From an uncultured Lachnospiraceae bacterium (GTDB lineage: Bacteria > Bacillota > Clostridia > Lachnospirales > Lachnospiraceae), in assembly GCA_910586015.1 (NCBI GenBank), contig CAJUGJ010000010.1, positions 27,759 to 91,758 of the forward strand: a stretch of 64,000 nucleotides of DNA. Reading direction: 5' to 3'. The notes under the pieces are model-generated. The model saw only the letters and a program-made list of their open reading frames with translations. It made no database searches and was not told where the DNA came from. The first letter of the stretch is position 1. Every line of letters starts with the position of its first letter. The position numbers and the translations under genes are program-made. This document shows, piece by piece, positions 35,239 through 44,174 of the stretch.

Positions 35239-36282
35239 ATGAGCAATATAAATCTTTCCAATGAATTTCGTCCAGAAGTTACCATTTTGTCGAATGATTT
35301 TATCGATCATTACATGCCTTCTGCAAATGGTACTTTTGTCAAGGTGTATTTATATCTGCTGCGTTTTAACGGATCGAGTGAAGAACTTTCTATCTCTCAT
35401 ATTGCAGAAAAACTCGATGAAACGGAGAAGGATATCCTGCGTGCCTTACGTTACTGGGAAGAAAAACAACTTCTTTCTCTCTCGAAAGAAGATTCCGGCA
35501 ATATCACTGGTATCACAATTTTAAATCCAGTTATCCAAAAGGCACAAGATCAAAAAACAACTCCTCCAGAAAACACTCAAGAGTTTCATCGTCCAAAATA
35601 CTCAGATGCTCAGATTGCAAAACTAAAGGAATTAGGAGATGTGCAGTTTCTGTTAAACGCTGTAGAACGCTATTTGGATCGCCTGCTTCGACCAAGTGAT
35701 ATCCAATTAGTTCTTTATTTATATGAAGGACTTGAATTTTCTTCTGATCTCATCCTTCATTTATATGACTATTGTATTTCTATGAATAAAAAGAACGCAA
35801 GTTATATTGAGAGTGTTGCCCTTTCTTGGGCAAAGCAGGGAATTGATACAGTAGAAAAAGCGGAACATGCTTCTATGCTCTATAATACAGGTTATCAAGC
35901 TGTCAATCGTGCATTTGGACTAAATAGGATGCCAGGAGATGCAGAAAAGGAGTTTATTCTATGTTGGCTTAACACATATAAATTTGAAATTCCTTTAATT
36001 ACAGAGGCCTGTAAACGAGCACTTCTTGGTGCTGGAAAACCAGATTTTAAATATGCGAATGGTATTTTAGAAAGTTGGTATCGTCATGGAGTAAAAACAC
36101 TTAAAGATGTAGAAGTTCTCGATATCGAACACGCCAAACGTTCTTCTGTTGCTGCAAGCAGAGAACCAAAGAAAGTAGGGAGAACTCCTTCTATAAACAA
36201 GTTTAATGCCTTTCCGCAGCGTCAATATACCGAAGAAGATTTCCTTAACTTAGAACGTCAATTATTAAACAAGGGGAATTAA
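35239..36282 (+). CDS. DnaD-domain replication protein
   Basis: A 347-residue DnaD-family primosomal protein, which helps load the replicative helicase at origins. The N-terminal winged helix (FVKVYLYLLRFNGSSEELSI, then AEKLDETEKDILRALRYWEE) is followed by a C-terminal DnaB_2/DnaD domain (about 200-300, LILHLYDYCISMNKKNASYI, SYIESVALSWAKQGIDTVEK). GGAGG is seven bases before the chosen ATG at 35239. The stop is 10 bases before the dnaC-like gene, its functional partner. Confidence 0.88.
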   Translation: MSNINLSNEFRPEVTILSNDFIDHYMPSANGTFVKVYLYLLRFNGSSEELSISHIAEKLDETEKDILRALRYWEEKQLLSLSKEDSGNITGITILNPVIQKAQDQKTTPPENTQEFHRPKYSDAQIAKLKELGDVQFLLNAVERYLDRLLRPSDIQLVLYLYEGLEFSSDLILHLYDYCISMNKKNASYIESVALSWAKQGIDTVEKAEHASMLYNTGYQAVNRAFGLNRMPGDAEKEFILCWLNTYKFEIPLITEACKRALLGAGKPDFKYANGILESWYRHGVKTLKDVEVLDIEHAKRSSVAASREPKKVGRTPSINKFNAFPQRQYTEEDFLNLERQLLNKGN

Positions 36283-36292
36283 GGGGACTGTT

Positions 36293-37291
36293 ATGCCATT
36301 AAAAAATTATCAATATCAACGTATTTTAAAAGAGTATGATAGACGCAGACTGCAAAGCCGAAATGATTTAGAAAAGCGAAAGCAGGAAGTGTATGCAAAA
36401 ATACCTGAACTTTCAGAACTTGACCAAAAAATTCGGGAAGGTTCTGTTCGTAGTGCAAAAGCATCTCTTTTAGGACATCCAGAGGAATTGAATCAGTTGG
36501 CACAAAAAAATCAAATCCTGTCAAATAAAAAACTTGCTGTTCTTTCTTCCTATGGATATCCTGTTAATTATCTTGAACCAGCTTATTTTTGTCCAGATTG
36601 TCAAGACACTGGATATATCGGTAAAGAAAAATGTCATTGTTTTAAACAGGCAGTTGTTGATTTGATCTATTCGCAGTCTAATGTCAAAGATATCATTGTT
36701 TCAGAAAATTTTAAAAATTTTCGTTATTCCTATTATAATAATGATACTCCTGATCCAGTCACAGGTCTTACTCCTTTTGCTAATATGAAAACTGTTATGG
36801 GAAAGGTAAAAAATTTTATTTTAAATTTTGAAACTTCAGGAGAAAATCTAGTAATTTATGGGAATACAGGTGTTGGAAAAACATTTCTTTCTCATTGTAT
36901 TGCTGGAGAATTATTATCGAGAGGATATACTGTTATTTACTTAACCGCATTTGAATTATTTCATATTTTAGAATGTTATAGTTTTGATAGAGATAGAAGA
37001 GTTCAAGAAGATTATGAAAGCCAATTTGAAAATATTTTAGATTGTGATCTTTTAATTATTGATGATATTGGAACAGAATTGAGTAATTCTTTTATCAATT
37101 CTCAATTTTATTTATGTATTAACGAACGGTATTTGAAAAAGAATTCTACAATTATTTCTTCTAATTTATCTCTGCAGCAGATAGGTTCTACTTACAGTGA
37201 ACGAATTCTTTCTAGATTAAGTAGCAATTATACACTTTTAAGACTGTTTGGTAAGGATATTCGAATTTTAAAGCAATTAGTAGCCACTTGA
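36293..37291 (+). CDS. DnaC/IstB-like helicase loader ATPase
   Basis: A 332-residue AAA+ helicase loader of the DnaC/DnaI type. It has an N-terminal helical region, a Cys cluster (FCPDCQDTGYIGKEKCHCF, likely zinc-binding), Walker A GNTGVGKTFLS (about 190), Walker B LLIIDDIGTE (about 253) and sensor IISSNLS. The Zn cluster plus AAA+ domain matches DnaI/DnaC of Firmicutes rather than transposon IstB. The neighbouring DnaD supports a role at the chromosome origin. Confidence 0.88.
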   Translation: MPLKNYQYQRILKEYDRRRLQSRNDLEKRKQEVYAKIPELSELDQKIREGSVRSAKASLLGHPEELNQLAQKNQILSNKKLAVLSSYGYPVNYLEPAYFCPDCQDTGYIGKEKCHCFKQAVVDLIYSQSNVKDIIVSENFKNFRYSYYNNDTPDPVTGLTPFANMKTVMGKVKNFILNFETSGENLVIYGNTGVGKTFLSHCIAGELLSRGYTVIYLTAFELFHILECYSFDRDRRVQEDYESQFENILDCDLLIIDDIGTELSNSFINSQFYLCINERYLKKNSTIISSNLSLQQIGSTYSERILSRLSSNYTLLRLFGKDIRILKQLVAT

Positions 37292-37395
37292 CGGTACTCT
37301 AAAATCAGGATATGATAAACATATACTTACATCAATAAATTTTTAAATAAAGCACATACTAATGATTATTATACTATTATACTGGAGGAAAAAAT

Positions 37396-38580
37396 ATGCC
37401 GCAAGAAAGTTTATTTCAAAACCTACCTGTAGGTACACTTGGAATTATTGCTCTGGAAAGTAGTCGGGAAATGGGGCAGAAAGTCAATGATTATATTGTA
37501 TCTTGGAGAAAATCTCGCTCTGCCATTCAATCGTCTACTTTGGCATTTGAAGGATACAGTAGAGATAATTACCTAATTGAATCTTCCTGTCCACGGTTTG
37601 GTTCTGGTGAAGCAAAAGGAATTGTGAAACAGTCTGTGCGTGGTGATGATATCTATATCCTAGTAGATGTTTGTAACTATAGCTTAACTTATTCTGTCTG
37701 TGGAAATCTAAACCATATGTCACCTGATGATCACTATCAAGATTTAAAGCGGATTATCTCTGCACTAGGTGGAAAGGCAAGAAGAATCACAGTCATTATG
37801 CCGTTTTTATATGAAAGCAGACAACATAAACGCAGTTCCAGAGAATCTTTAGATTGTGCACTTGCGCTTCAGGAACTGACTAATATGGGAGTAGAAAGTA
37901 TTATTACTTTCGATGCACACGATCCACGAGTACAAAATGCAATTCCCCTTAAAAGTTTTGAAACCGTTATGCCAACTTATCAGTTTATTAAAGCTCTGCT
38001 TCGAAATATTCCTGATCTTACCATCGATTCCGATCATATGATGATAGTCAGTCCAGATGAAGGAGCAATGAGTCGTGCTGTTTACTTTGCCAATGTCTTA
38101 GGATTAGATATGGGTATGTTTTATAAGCGAAGAGATTATACCAGAATAGTAGACGGAAAAAATCCGATTGTAACTCATGAATTTTTGGGTTCGGATATCT
38201 GTGGTAAAGATGTTGTAATTTTGGATGATATGATTTCTTCTGGTGACAGTATTATTGATACTACAAAGGAATTAAAAAAGCGTAATGCTGGCAGAATCTT
38301 TGTCTGCTCTACCTTTGGATTGTTTACAAATGGATTAGAAAAGTTCGATTGTGCTTATGAGGAAGGACTGATCTATCGAATCATTACTACAAATTTAATC
38401 TATCAGCCACCACAACTATTAGAAAGACCATATTATATCAATGCAGATATTAGTAAATATATTGCTCTTCTTATTGATACGCTAAACCATGATGGATCGA
38501 TTAGTAGTCTATTAAGTCCTACCGATCGAATTCAAACTATTGTGGCAAAATATAAAGAAAATAACGGAATTCTTTTATAG
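37396..38580 (+). CDS. prs: Ribose-phosphate pyrophosphokinase
   Basis: PRPP synthetase makes 5-phosphoribosyl pyrophosphate for nucleotide, histidine and NAD synthesis. The 394-residue protein has the two phosphoribosyltransferase-fold halves: MPFLYESRQHKRSSRESLDC with FDAHDPRVQNAIP (metal and ribose-5-phosphate region), then IVSPDEGAMSRAVYFANVLG and the PRPP loop VVILDDMISSGDS (about 273). It is longer than the common 315-residue Prs because of an N-terminal addition, a known clostridial type. GGAGG precedes the ATG. A terminator follows. Confidence 0.88.
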   Translation: MPQESLFQNLPVGTLGIIALESSREMGQKVNDYIVSWRKSRSAIQSSTLAFEGYSRDNYLIESSCPRFGSGEAKGIVKQSVRGDDIYILVDVCNYSLTYSVCGNLNHMSPDDHYQDLKRIISALGGKARRITVIMPFLYESRQHKRSSRESLDCALALQELTNMGVESIITFDAHDPRVQNAIPLKSFETVMPTYQFIKALLRNIPDLTIDSDHMMIVSPDEGAMSRAVYFANVLGLDMGMFYKRRDYTRIVDGKNPIVTHEFLGSDICGKDVVILDDMISSGDSIIDTTKELKKRNAGRIFVCSTFGLFTNGLEKFDCAYEEGLIYRIITTNLIYQPPQLLERPYYINADISKYIALLIDTLNHDGSISSLLSPTDRIQTIVAKYKENNGILL

Positions 38581-38592
38581 AATAGAAAGAAG

Positions 38593-38627
38593 GGAATGAC
38601 AGATAATATACTGTCATTCCTTTTTAT
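38593..38627 (+). terminator. Terminator of the PRPP synthetase gene
   Basis: GGAATGACAG and CTGTCATTCC form a 10-bp stem followed by TTTTTATT, 13 bases after the stop. Confidence 0.9.
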
Positions 38628-38722
38628 TATCATTAAATATAAGCATCCAGTTTTTTGAACAAACATAAACTTTTACATTTGGATAACTCATTACTCATAT
38701 CCGTCTTTTCACTAAAACTACT

Positions 38723-39091
38723 TTAGAAGCCTAAATTATGCAATAACTTTTCTACATCAGAAGACTTCAATACTTTCCCCATAGACACTACTTTTTCATT
38801 TACGACAAGTGCAGGCATACTCATTACACCATATCCCATGACTTTTTGTAAATCAGTTACATACTCTACTTCTACCATAAGCCCCATTTTTTGAACAGCT
38901 TCCTTTGCATTTTCATATAGTGTATGACAGGACACACAGCCTGATCCTAAGACTTTAATACAACAAATATCTTCTTGTACTTTAGAATAACATTCACTTG
39001 TCTTTTCTGTTTCTTCGGATATAGGATAGTCGAAGTTACATTCACAAATAGGGACTTTTTTTTCCTCTTTCTTTTTTCCAAACAGTGCCAT
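38723..39091 (-). CDS. Small redox-active thioredoxin-fold protein
   Basis: A 122-residue cytoplasmic protein. The C-terminal about 80 residues match the small glutaredoxin-like thioredoxin family (TM0996/MTH895 type), with the active site GCVSC (Cys 52 and 55), then VEYVTDLQKVMGYGVMSMPA with the cis-Pro loop and LVVNEKVVSMGKVL. An N-terminal Lys-rich and Cys-containing extension (ICECNF, DICCIKV) adds extra thiols. GGAGG precedes the ATG. As third gene after arsR and the permease, it probably supports reduction or handling of the exported arsenical (inference). Confidence 0.85.
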   Translation of the reverse strand: MALFGKKKEEKKVPICECNFDYPISEETEKTSECYSKVQEDICCIKVLGSGCVSCHTLYENAKEAVQKMGLMVEVEYVTDLQKVMGYGVMSMPALVVNEKVVSMGKVLKSSDVEKLLHNLGF

Positions 39092-39142
39092 AATAAATTT
39101 ACCTCCATATAATTTGATTTATCTTTGATTTTTTCATACAAT

Positions 39143-40156
39143 CTATACAAGTAGATATTGAATTGCATTGAAGAAATAACCGACAAGGATAATACCAGTA
39201 GTACAGATTGCAATAAAAATAACAAGCAACTTAGACTTAACAGCTTTACGCAACATAATCATAGAAGGTAAAGACAAGGTTGTTACTCCCATCATAAAAG
39301 ATAAAACTACCCCAAGTTGTGCACCTTTTGCTAATAATGCTTCGGCAATAGGAATTGTTCCAAAAATGTCTGCATACATGGGAATGCCTGCAACTGTAGC
39401 AATAATAACGCCTAAAGGATTGCCCGTTCCAAGAACACCTACAATAAAATTTTCAGGTATCCAATTATGGATAAACGCACCAATAGCAACACCTACTAAA
39501 ACATATAAGAAAACTTTTTTTGCGGTAGATACGACCTGTCCCCATGCGTATTTTATACGATCTTTAAAATGGAGTTCCTCTTGTATAACATCAATAGAAC
39601 TTCCATTACGTATAAATTCCTCTACATAGTTATCAAGGTGCCATTTTTGAATCAAAGTGCCGCCTGCAACTGCTATTATAAGTCCAAAAATAACATAGGT
39701 TATTGCAACTTTCCAACCAAATATGCTCATCAACAGCACAAGGGAACCAAGATCAACCATAGGAGAAGAAATTAAAAAGGAAAATGTCACACCTAATGGC
39801 AATCCGGCACTTGTAAAGCCAATAAACAGTGGGATTGATGAACAAGAACAAAATGGTGTCACTGTACCAAGTAAAGCAGCAATAATGTTTGCTCTGATCC
39901 CATGAAATCTTCCAAGAATCTTTTTTGTCCTTTCTGGTGGAAAATAACTTTGAATATACGAAATAAGTAAAATCAAAACCCCTAAAAGTACCATGATTTT
40001 AATTGTATCGTAGAAAAAAAACTGTATACTCCTTCCTATTTTATCATTCGTATCTAAACCACAGGTATCAAGTAGATTGCCGATTAAACGGTTTAGCCAT
40101 TGCATACCTAGAATTTCGTTTTGAAAAAAATCCCAACCTATTTTTATTATTTTCAT
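39143..40156 (-). CDS. ArsP/YraQ-type permease
   Basis: A 337-residue integral membrane protein with about eight hydrophobic segments. It contains the family signature LLGTVTPFCSCSSIPLFIGF and SFLISSPMVDLGSLVLLM, repeated in weaker form as VAGIPMYADIFGTIPIAEAL. The PFCSCSS motif is typical of ArsP, which exports trivalent methylated or aromatic arsenicals. GAGG precedes the ATG. It lies between arsR and a thioredoxin gene, with its own ArsR-type operator at 40178. I assign organoarsenical efflux as the most likely role; other soft-metal or thiol compounds are possible. Confidence 0.82.
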   Translation of the reverse strand: MKIIKIGWDFFQNEILGMQWLNRLIGNLLDTCGLDTNDKIGRSIQFFFYDTIKIMVLLGVLILLISYIQSYFPPERTKKILGRFHGIRANIIAALLGTVTPFCSCSSIPLFIGFTSAGLPLGVTFSFLISSPMVDLGSLVLLMSIFGWKVAITYVIFGLIIAVAGGTLIQKWHLDNYVEEFIRNGSSIDVIQEELHFKDRIKYAWGQVVSTAKKVFLYVLVGVAIGAFIHNWIPENFIVGVLGTGNPLGVIIATVAGIPMYADIFGTIPIAEALLAKGAQLGVVLSFMMGVTTLSLPSMIMLRKAVKSKLLVIFIAICTTGIILVGYFFNAIQYLLV

Positions 40157-40177
40157 AACAGACCTCTATTCATAGAA

Positions 40178-40197
40178 ATATTGAAATATATCAATAT
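40178..40197. promoter_or_regulatory. ArsR-type operator, site 1 (before the permease)
   Basis: ATATTGA and TCAATAT are separated by six bases. The same arms and spacer length occur before arsR. The site is 22 bases upstream of the permease start. Confidence 0.75.
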
Positions 40198-40235
40198 ATT
40201 TTCTTTTTTATAAACCATGTGGAACATAAAAACTG

Positions 40236-40556
40236 CTACTTGTTACAACATGGTTTATCTTCTTTAGAAATATTTATTGGTGTAAGGGATTGTAGATAGT
40301 TGATTGCATATGCAACTCCCTCTTGAGAGATTGAGTAATGTGCCCATTTTTGCTCTTTTCTCATAATTACGATACCAGAATCGCAAAGTATTTTCATATG
40401 ATGTGATAACGTAGGTTGTGATATATGCAGATTATCTAACAAAACACAGGCACACTTTTCTCCTGTTATCAACTGTTTCAAAATCTGAATACGGTTTTCG
40501 TCACAAAATGCCTTGAAAATTGTTGATATTTTTCTTTCATCAATCAGTTTTTCCAC
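40236..40556 (-). CDS. arsR: ArsR-family metalloregulator
   Basis: A winged-helix repressor of about 103-106 residues. It has the DNA-recognition helix ISQPTLSHHMKILCDSG, wing VIMRKEQKWAHYSI, and Cys in KCACVLLDNL (the arsenite-binding position of ArsR) plus a C-terminal PCCNK. Start selection is odd. The first in-frame GTG (40556) directly abuts AAAGGAG, which is too close, and an in-frame stop lies just upstream. A CTG at 40547 would have normal spacing. Either GTG is used inefficiently or a non-canonical start is used. Matching operators lie upstream of this gene and of the permease. Confidence 0.88.
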   Translation of the reverse strand: MEKLIDERKISTIFKAFCDENRIQILKQLITGEKCACVLLDNLHISQPTLSHHMKILCDSGIVIMRKEQKWAHYSISQEGVAYAINYLQSLTPINISKEDKPCCNK

Positions 40557-40593
40557 CTCCTTTAAAATTTCTCTCTATCACTATTATATTTAT

Positions 40594-40613
40594 ATATTGA
40601 AATTTGTCAATAT
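40594..40613. promoter_or_regulatory. ArsR-type operator, site 2 (before arsR)
   Basis: ATATTGA, six bases, TCAATAT: the same 7-6-7 palindrome as site 1, placed 38 bases before the arsR start, so arsR is probably autoregulated. Confidence 0.75.
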
Positions 40614-40644
40614 AAAATATTTAAAAATTCTTGGCAAATTGCAA

Positions 40645-40755
40645 TAAAGAGTTGTCGCTTTAAGAAAATCAGATACAAGATATTATATTGTAAAATTTAA
40701 TGCAATATCAATATGATATCTTGTATATTCAGTTCTTAGTGCGACAGCTCCCTTA
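40645..40755. repeat. Dispersed palindromic repeat, copy 3
   Basis: Left arm AGAGTTGTCGCTTTAAGAAAA and right arm TTCTTAGTGCGACAGCTCCC pair, with inner arms TACAAGATAT and ATATCTTGTA identical to copy 2. It abuts the stop of sdaAA (40759, reverse strand). Confidence 0.8.
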
Positions 40756-40758
40756 TTT

Positions 40759-41631
40759 CTATTCTTTTTGCTGTTTTTCCATAATTTTTAGACCTTCTGG
40801 CGATATAGCAAGTCCACCTTCTCCTGTTTCGCGCAAAGCTTTTGGTAACATACTCCCAATGCTTCGCATCGTATCAATTACTTCATCTGGAGGAATTGCA
40901 CTCTTCACTCCAGCAAGTGCCACATCTGCACTTGTCAGTGCATTCACCGCACCAAGAATATTTCGTTTAATACAGGGGATTTCTACCAGTCCTGCTACTG
41001 GATCACATGTGAGCCCTAATAAATTTTTTAGTGCCATCGCACAGGCATGAAGAATTTGTTGTGTCGTTCCTCCATATAGAAATACGGCTGCTCCGGCTGC
41101 CATAGCAGAAGCCGAACCAATCTCTGCTTGACATCCTCCTTGTGCTCCTGAAATAAAGGCTCTCTCTGCGATTACTTCTCCAATTCCTGCTGCTACATAA
41201 AGAGCCTGCGTCATTTGTTCTATAGAAAATCCAAATCGTTCCTCCATCGTTACAAGTACTGCTGGCAACACTCCACACGAACCTGCTGTCGGAGCTGCTA
41301 CAATTCTTTTCATGCAGGCATTAGACTCTCCCATCTTCACAGCTCTCATCATAACTGTAGTAATAAAATCTCCGCAAAGACTTTCTCCTTTTTCTAAATA
41401 CTCACTCAAACGCTGTCCATCTCCTCCAGATAAACCACTGCGTGAACGAAGTTTACCATCGTATTGTTTATCTGCCTCTTTCATTGCTAAATACATTCCT
41501 TCCATTTTTGCAAAGGACTCTTCTTTTGTTACCTGTCGTTCTTTTATATCCTCTTTTAAAACAACACACCAAAAAGGATCTCCTGATGCCGCTGCTGTAT
41601 TTGCAAGTTCTTCAAGTGATTTCAGTGCCAT
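40759..41631 (-). CDS. sdaAA: L-serine dehydratase, iron-sulfur-dependent, alpha subunit
   Basis: With SdaAB it deaminates L-serine to pyruvate using a 4Fe-4S cluster. The 290-residue alpha subunit has ESNACMKRIVAAPTAGSCGV, GAQGGCQAEIGSASAMAAG and LLGLTCDPVAGLVEIPC, which contain the expected cluster Cys and the Thr/Ser-rich active-site loop. Length is normal. AAAGGGTG precedes the ATG. It is the last gene of the tetR-glgB-sdaAB-sdaAA chain, 25 bases after sdaAB, and is followed at once by palindromic repeat copy 3. Confidence 0.93.
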   Translation of the reverse strand: MALKSLEELANTAAASGDPFWCVVLKEDIKERQVTKEESFAKMEGMYLAMKEADKQYDGKLRSRSGLSGGDGQRLSEYLEKGESLCGDFITTVMMRAVKMGESNACMKRIVAAPTAGSCGVLPAVLVTMEERFGFSIEQMTQALYVAAGIGEVIAERAFISGAQGGCQAEIGSASAMAAGAAVFLYGGTTQQILHACAMALKNLLGLTCDPVAGLVEIPCIKRNILGAVNALTSADVALAGVKSAIPPDEVIDTMRSIGSMLPKALRETGEGGLAISPEGLKIMEKQQKE

Positions 41632-41656
41632 ATTTTTTCACCCTTTCTGACAGAAG

Positions 41657-42319
41657 TTATTCTTCCATACTCAAATATGTTACTTTAATAATTCCTTCTA
41701 AATGAGCCAGCCATTTTCTGGATTCCTCTGGCACTTCTCTATCACACTCTACTACCATCACCGCATGACCTCCTCTGCCATCACGATATAACTGCATTGT
41801 TGCAATGTTAATTGACTTATGGGCAAGCATAGAAGTGACTTCTGCTACATGACCCGGTTGGTCTAGGTTATGGACAATCAAAGTGGCATAATCACCACAG
41901 AAATTTGCTTCCAATCCATCGATCTGTCGAATTCGCACTCTTCCACCCCCAATGGATTCTGCTGTTACTTCCAGTCTTCTTCCACTTTTTCCAGTTAAAT
42001 TTAACTTTACTGTATTTGGATGTGCTTCCGCAAAATCTACTCTTCCAAAAGAAAATTCTAGGTTTTGCTGTTTTGCCAATTCAAAACTTTCAGGAATTCT
42101 TTCGTCTGCTGGCTTCATTCCAAGAAGTCCTGCAATCAATGCCCGATCTGTACCATGTCCTTTTCCTGTCGCAAGAAATGATCCATATAATCCGATCTCT
42201 GCACGTTCGATTGGCTCGTCCATTAATTTATAACAGATGTATCCAATTCTCGCAGCACCTGCAGTATGAGAACTCGATGGTCCTACCATTACAGGTCCTA
42301 AAATATCAAATAAACTCAT
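41657..42319 (-). CDS. sdaAB: L-serine dehydratase, iron-sulfur-dependent, beta subunit
   Basis: The 220-residue beta subunit: SLFDILGPVMVGPSSSHTAG (the classic beta signature), then GYICYKLMDEP, GKGHGTDRALIAGLLGM and a C-terminal ACT domain (about 148-220, LIVHNLDQPGHVAEVTSMLA) that may sense an amino acid. The start at 42319 (AAGGAAG upstream) overlaps the end of glgB by 14 bases. A longer in-frame start is possible but would add an untypical basic leader. Confidence 0.93.
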   Translation of the reverse strand: MSLFDILGPVMVGPSSSHTAGAARIGYICYKLMDEPIERAEIGLYGSFLATGKGHGTDRALIAGLLGMKPADERIPESFELAKQQNLEFSFGRVDFAEAHPNTVKLNLTGKSGRRLEVTAESIGGGRVRIRQIDGLEANFCGDYATLIVHNLDQPGHVAEVTSMLAHKSINIATMQLYRDGRGGHAVMVVECDREVPEESRKWLAHLEGIIKVTYLSMEE

Positions 42320-44174
42320 TGTCTTTATCTTCCTTTTTCTTTTTTTGTGTTTGAGCTTCTGCAAAAATCTTTGCTGAAAAAGGGGCTAAATTTGTGACTG
42401 AACTATATTGCCAATCCCTATGAGACCCCTTCTTAAATGTGATCTGTTCTGATTTAGAAGTATCTGTTCCTCCAAACTCTTCACTGTCACTATTTAAAAC
42501 TCTTTCAAATATCATTGGTTTATCATATCCGAAACAATAATTTTGATATATCTGATCGGAGAGATTTAAAAGGATTAAAAGATTTCCCTGTTCTGACTTT
42601 CTCTCATAAATATAAACACATTCTGCTACTGCGTCTGCCTCGATCCAACGAAATTTTTCTGGATGATATTCTCCTTCATAGAGTGCAAAAGTCTTTTGAT
42701 ATAACCTTGAAAGTTCCTTCATATAACGTAAAAAACTCTCATGAAGTGGATAGTTTAGTAAACCCCAATCCATTTCTCTTGATTCATCCCATTCTCGAAA
42801 ATGACCGATCTCATTTCCCATAAAATTTAGTTTTTTTCCCGGGTGGGTATACATATATGTATACAATACCCTTGCCTGTGGAAATTTATACTCATACTCT
42901 CCCCACATTTTTTGAAGGATTGTCGCTTTTCCATGTACATTTTCGTCATGAGAAAACGCAAGTAGAAATAATTCATTATAAAAATAGTGCATTGAAAAAG
43001 TCAACATATGGTAGTGTTCAGACCGTTCCTTTGGTGTCTTTTTAAAAAAGTCTAGTGTATCATTCATAAATCCCATATCCCACTTGTAGTCAAATCCAAG
43101 ACCACCATATTCTACTGGCGCAGTTACTTTTAAATAATCTGATGAATCTTCTGCAATTAACATCACGTTTGGGTATCGTTTATGCAATCCTAAATTCATG
43201 CGTTTTAAAAAGTTTAATCCGCCTTCATTCACACCACAATTTTTATTTCCTTTCCAATAAATCACATTATTAATTGCATCCATTCTTAGCCCATCCATAT
43301 GGTAAATATTTAGCCAATAATCTGCGGATGATTGTAAAAATGAACAGATTTCTCCACGATAATAATTAAATCCATATGTCCCCCATTGACTGTGTCCAGT
43401 ATCCCCACTTGGATATTCATACAAGGCAGTCCCGTCAAACTGTCCTAATCCATAGTCATCTATTGCAAAATGGACTGGAACAAAGTCCATTATTACACCA
43501 ATTCCTTCTAAATGGCACTGGTTTACAAATTCCATCAAATCCTTTGCAGTTCCATAGCGGGAAGTTGGTGCATAAAAACCAGTGATCTGATACCCCCAAG
43601 AGCAGTCCGCGGGATGTTCTGCTAAAGGAAGCAATTCTACATGGGTATAATTATTTTCTTTTAAATAAGGAATTAAAAGCTCGGACAGCTCGTGATATTT
43701 ATACCATCCCTTTTCTCCTTCTTCTTTTCTCCTCCAAGAGCCTGCATGAATCTCATAGATATTCATAGGCTTATTATAATTTTTTTCTCTTTGGTTCATC
43801 CATTCCTGATCAGTAAATATATATCCATTTAAATCGACGATCATAGATGCCGAATTCGGACGTAGTTCCATTCCAAATCCGTAGGGATCTGACTTATCAA
43901 GAGTTCTTCCATCTCTTGTCCAGATTCGATATTTATAGAGTTGTCCTAACTCTGGTGTGGTTAAAAAACAAACATATACGCCACTGTTTGTATCTTTGTA
44001 CATCCAATCTCCATTCCAACCATTAAAATCTCCAATAACTTGCACAGATTTTGCCCCAGGAGCATATACACGAAACCATACTCCTGATTGATTATCTTTA
44101 TACCCTGGATGTGCTCCAAAATATTCATATGCTTGAAACATTGTTCCACAATAAAAATCATGTAGTTGTTCCAT
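42306..44174 (-). CDS. glgB: 1,4-alpha-glucan branching enzyme
   Basis: GlgB makes alpha-1,6 branches in glycogen. The 622-residue GH13 protein has an N-terminal CBM48 domain (VWFRVYAPGAKSVQVIGDFN) and the barrel with VIMDFVPVHF. It also has GLRMDAINNVIYW (nucleophile Asp, about 298), MLIAEDSSD (acid/base Glu, about 339) and FSHDENVHGK (transition-state Asp, about 408). The start at 44174 follows GAGG and overlaps the tetR stop by 17 bases. It is separate from glgC-glgD and sits between a TetR regulator and serine dehydratase, an unusual setting. Confidence 0.93.
   Translation of the reverse strand: MEQLHDFYCGTMFQAYEYFGAHPGYKDNQSGVWFRVYAPGAKSVQVIGDFNGWNGDWMYKDTNSGVYVCFLTTPELGQLYKYRIWTRDGRTLDKSDPYGFGMELRPNSASMIVDLNGYIFTDQEWMNQREKNYNKPMNIYEIHAGSWRRKEEGEKGWYKYHELSELLIPYLKENNYTHVELLPLAEHPADCSWGYQITGFYAPTSRYGTAKDLMEFVNQCHLEGIGVIMDFVPVHFAIDDYGLGQFDGTALYEYPSGDTGHSQWGTYGFNYYRGEICSFLQSSADYWLNIYHMDGLRMDAINNVIYWKGNKNCGVNEGGLNFLKRMNLGLHKRYPNVMLIAEDSSDYLKVTAPVEYGGLGFDYKWDMGFMNDTLDFFKKTPKERSEHYHMLTFSMHYFYNELFLLAFSHDENVHGKATILQKMWGEYEYKFPQARVLYTYMYTHPGKKLNFMGNEIGHFREWDESREMDWGLLNYPLHESFLRYMKELSRLYQKTFALYEGEYHPEKFRWIEADAVAECVYIYERKSEQGNLLILLNLSDQIYQNYCFGYDKPMIFERVLNSDSEEFGGTDTSKSEQITFKKGSHRDWQYSSVTNLAPFSAKIFAEAQTQKKKKEDKDNEFI

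Noticed and set aside
36293..37291. IstB transposition helper
   Set aside because: No istA gene or transposon ends nearby; the Zn-type Cys cluster and the DnaD neighbour indicate the chromosomal helicase loader.
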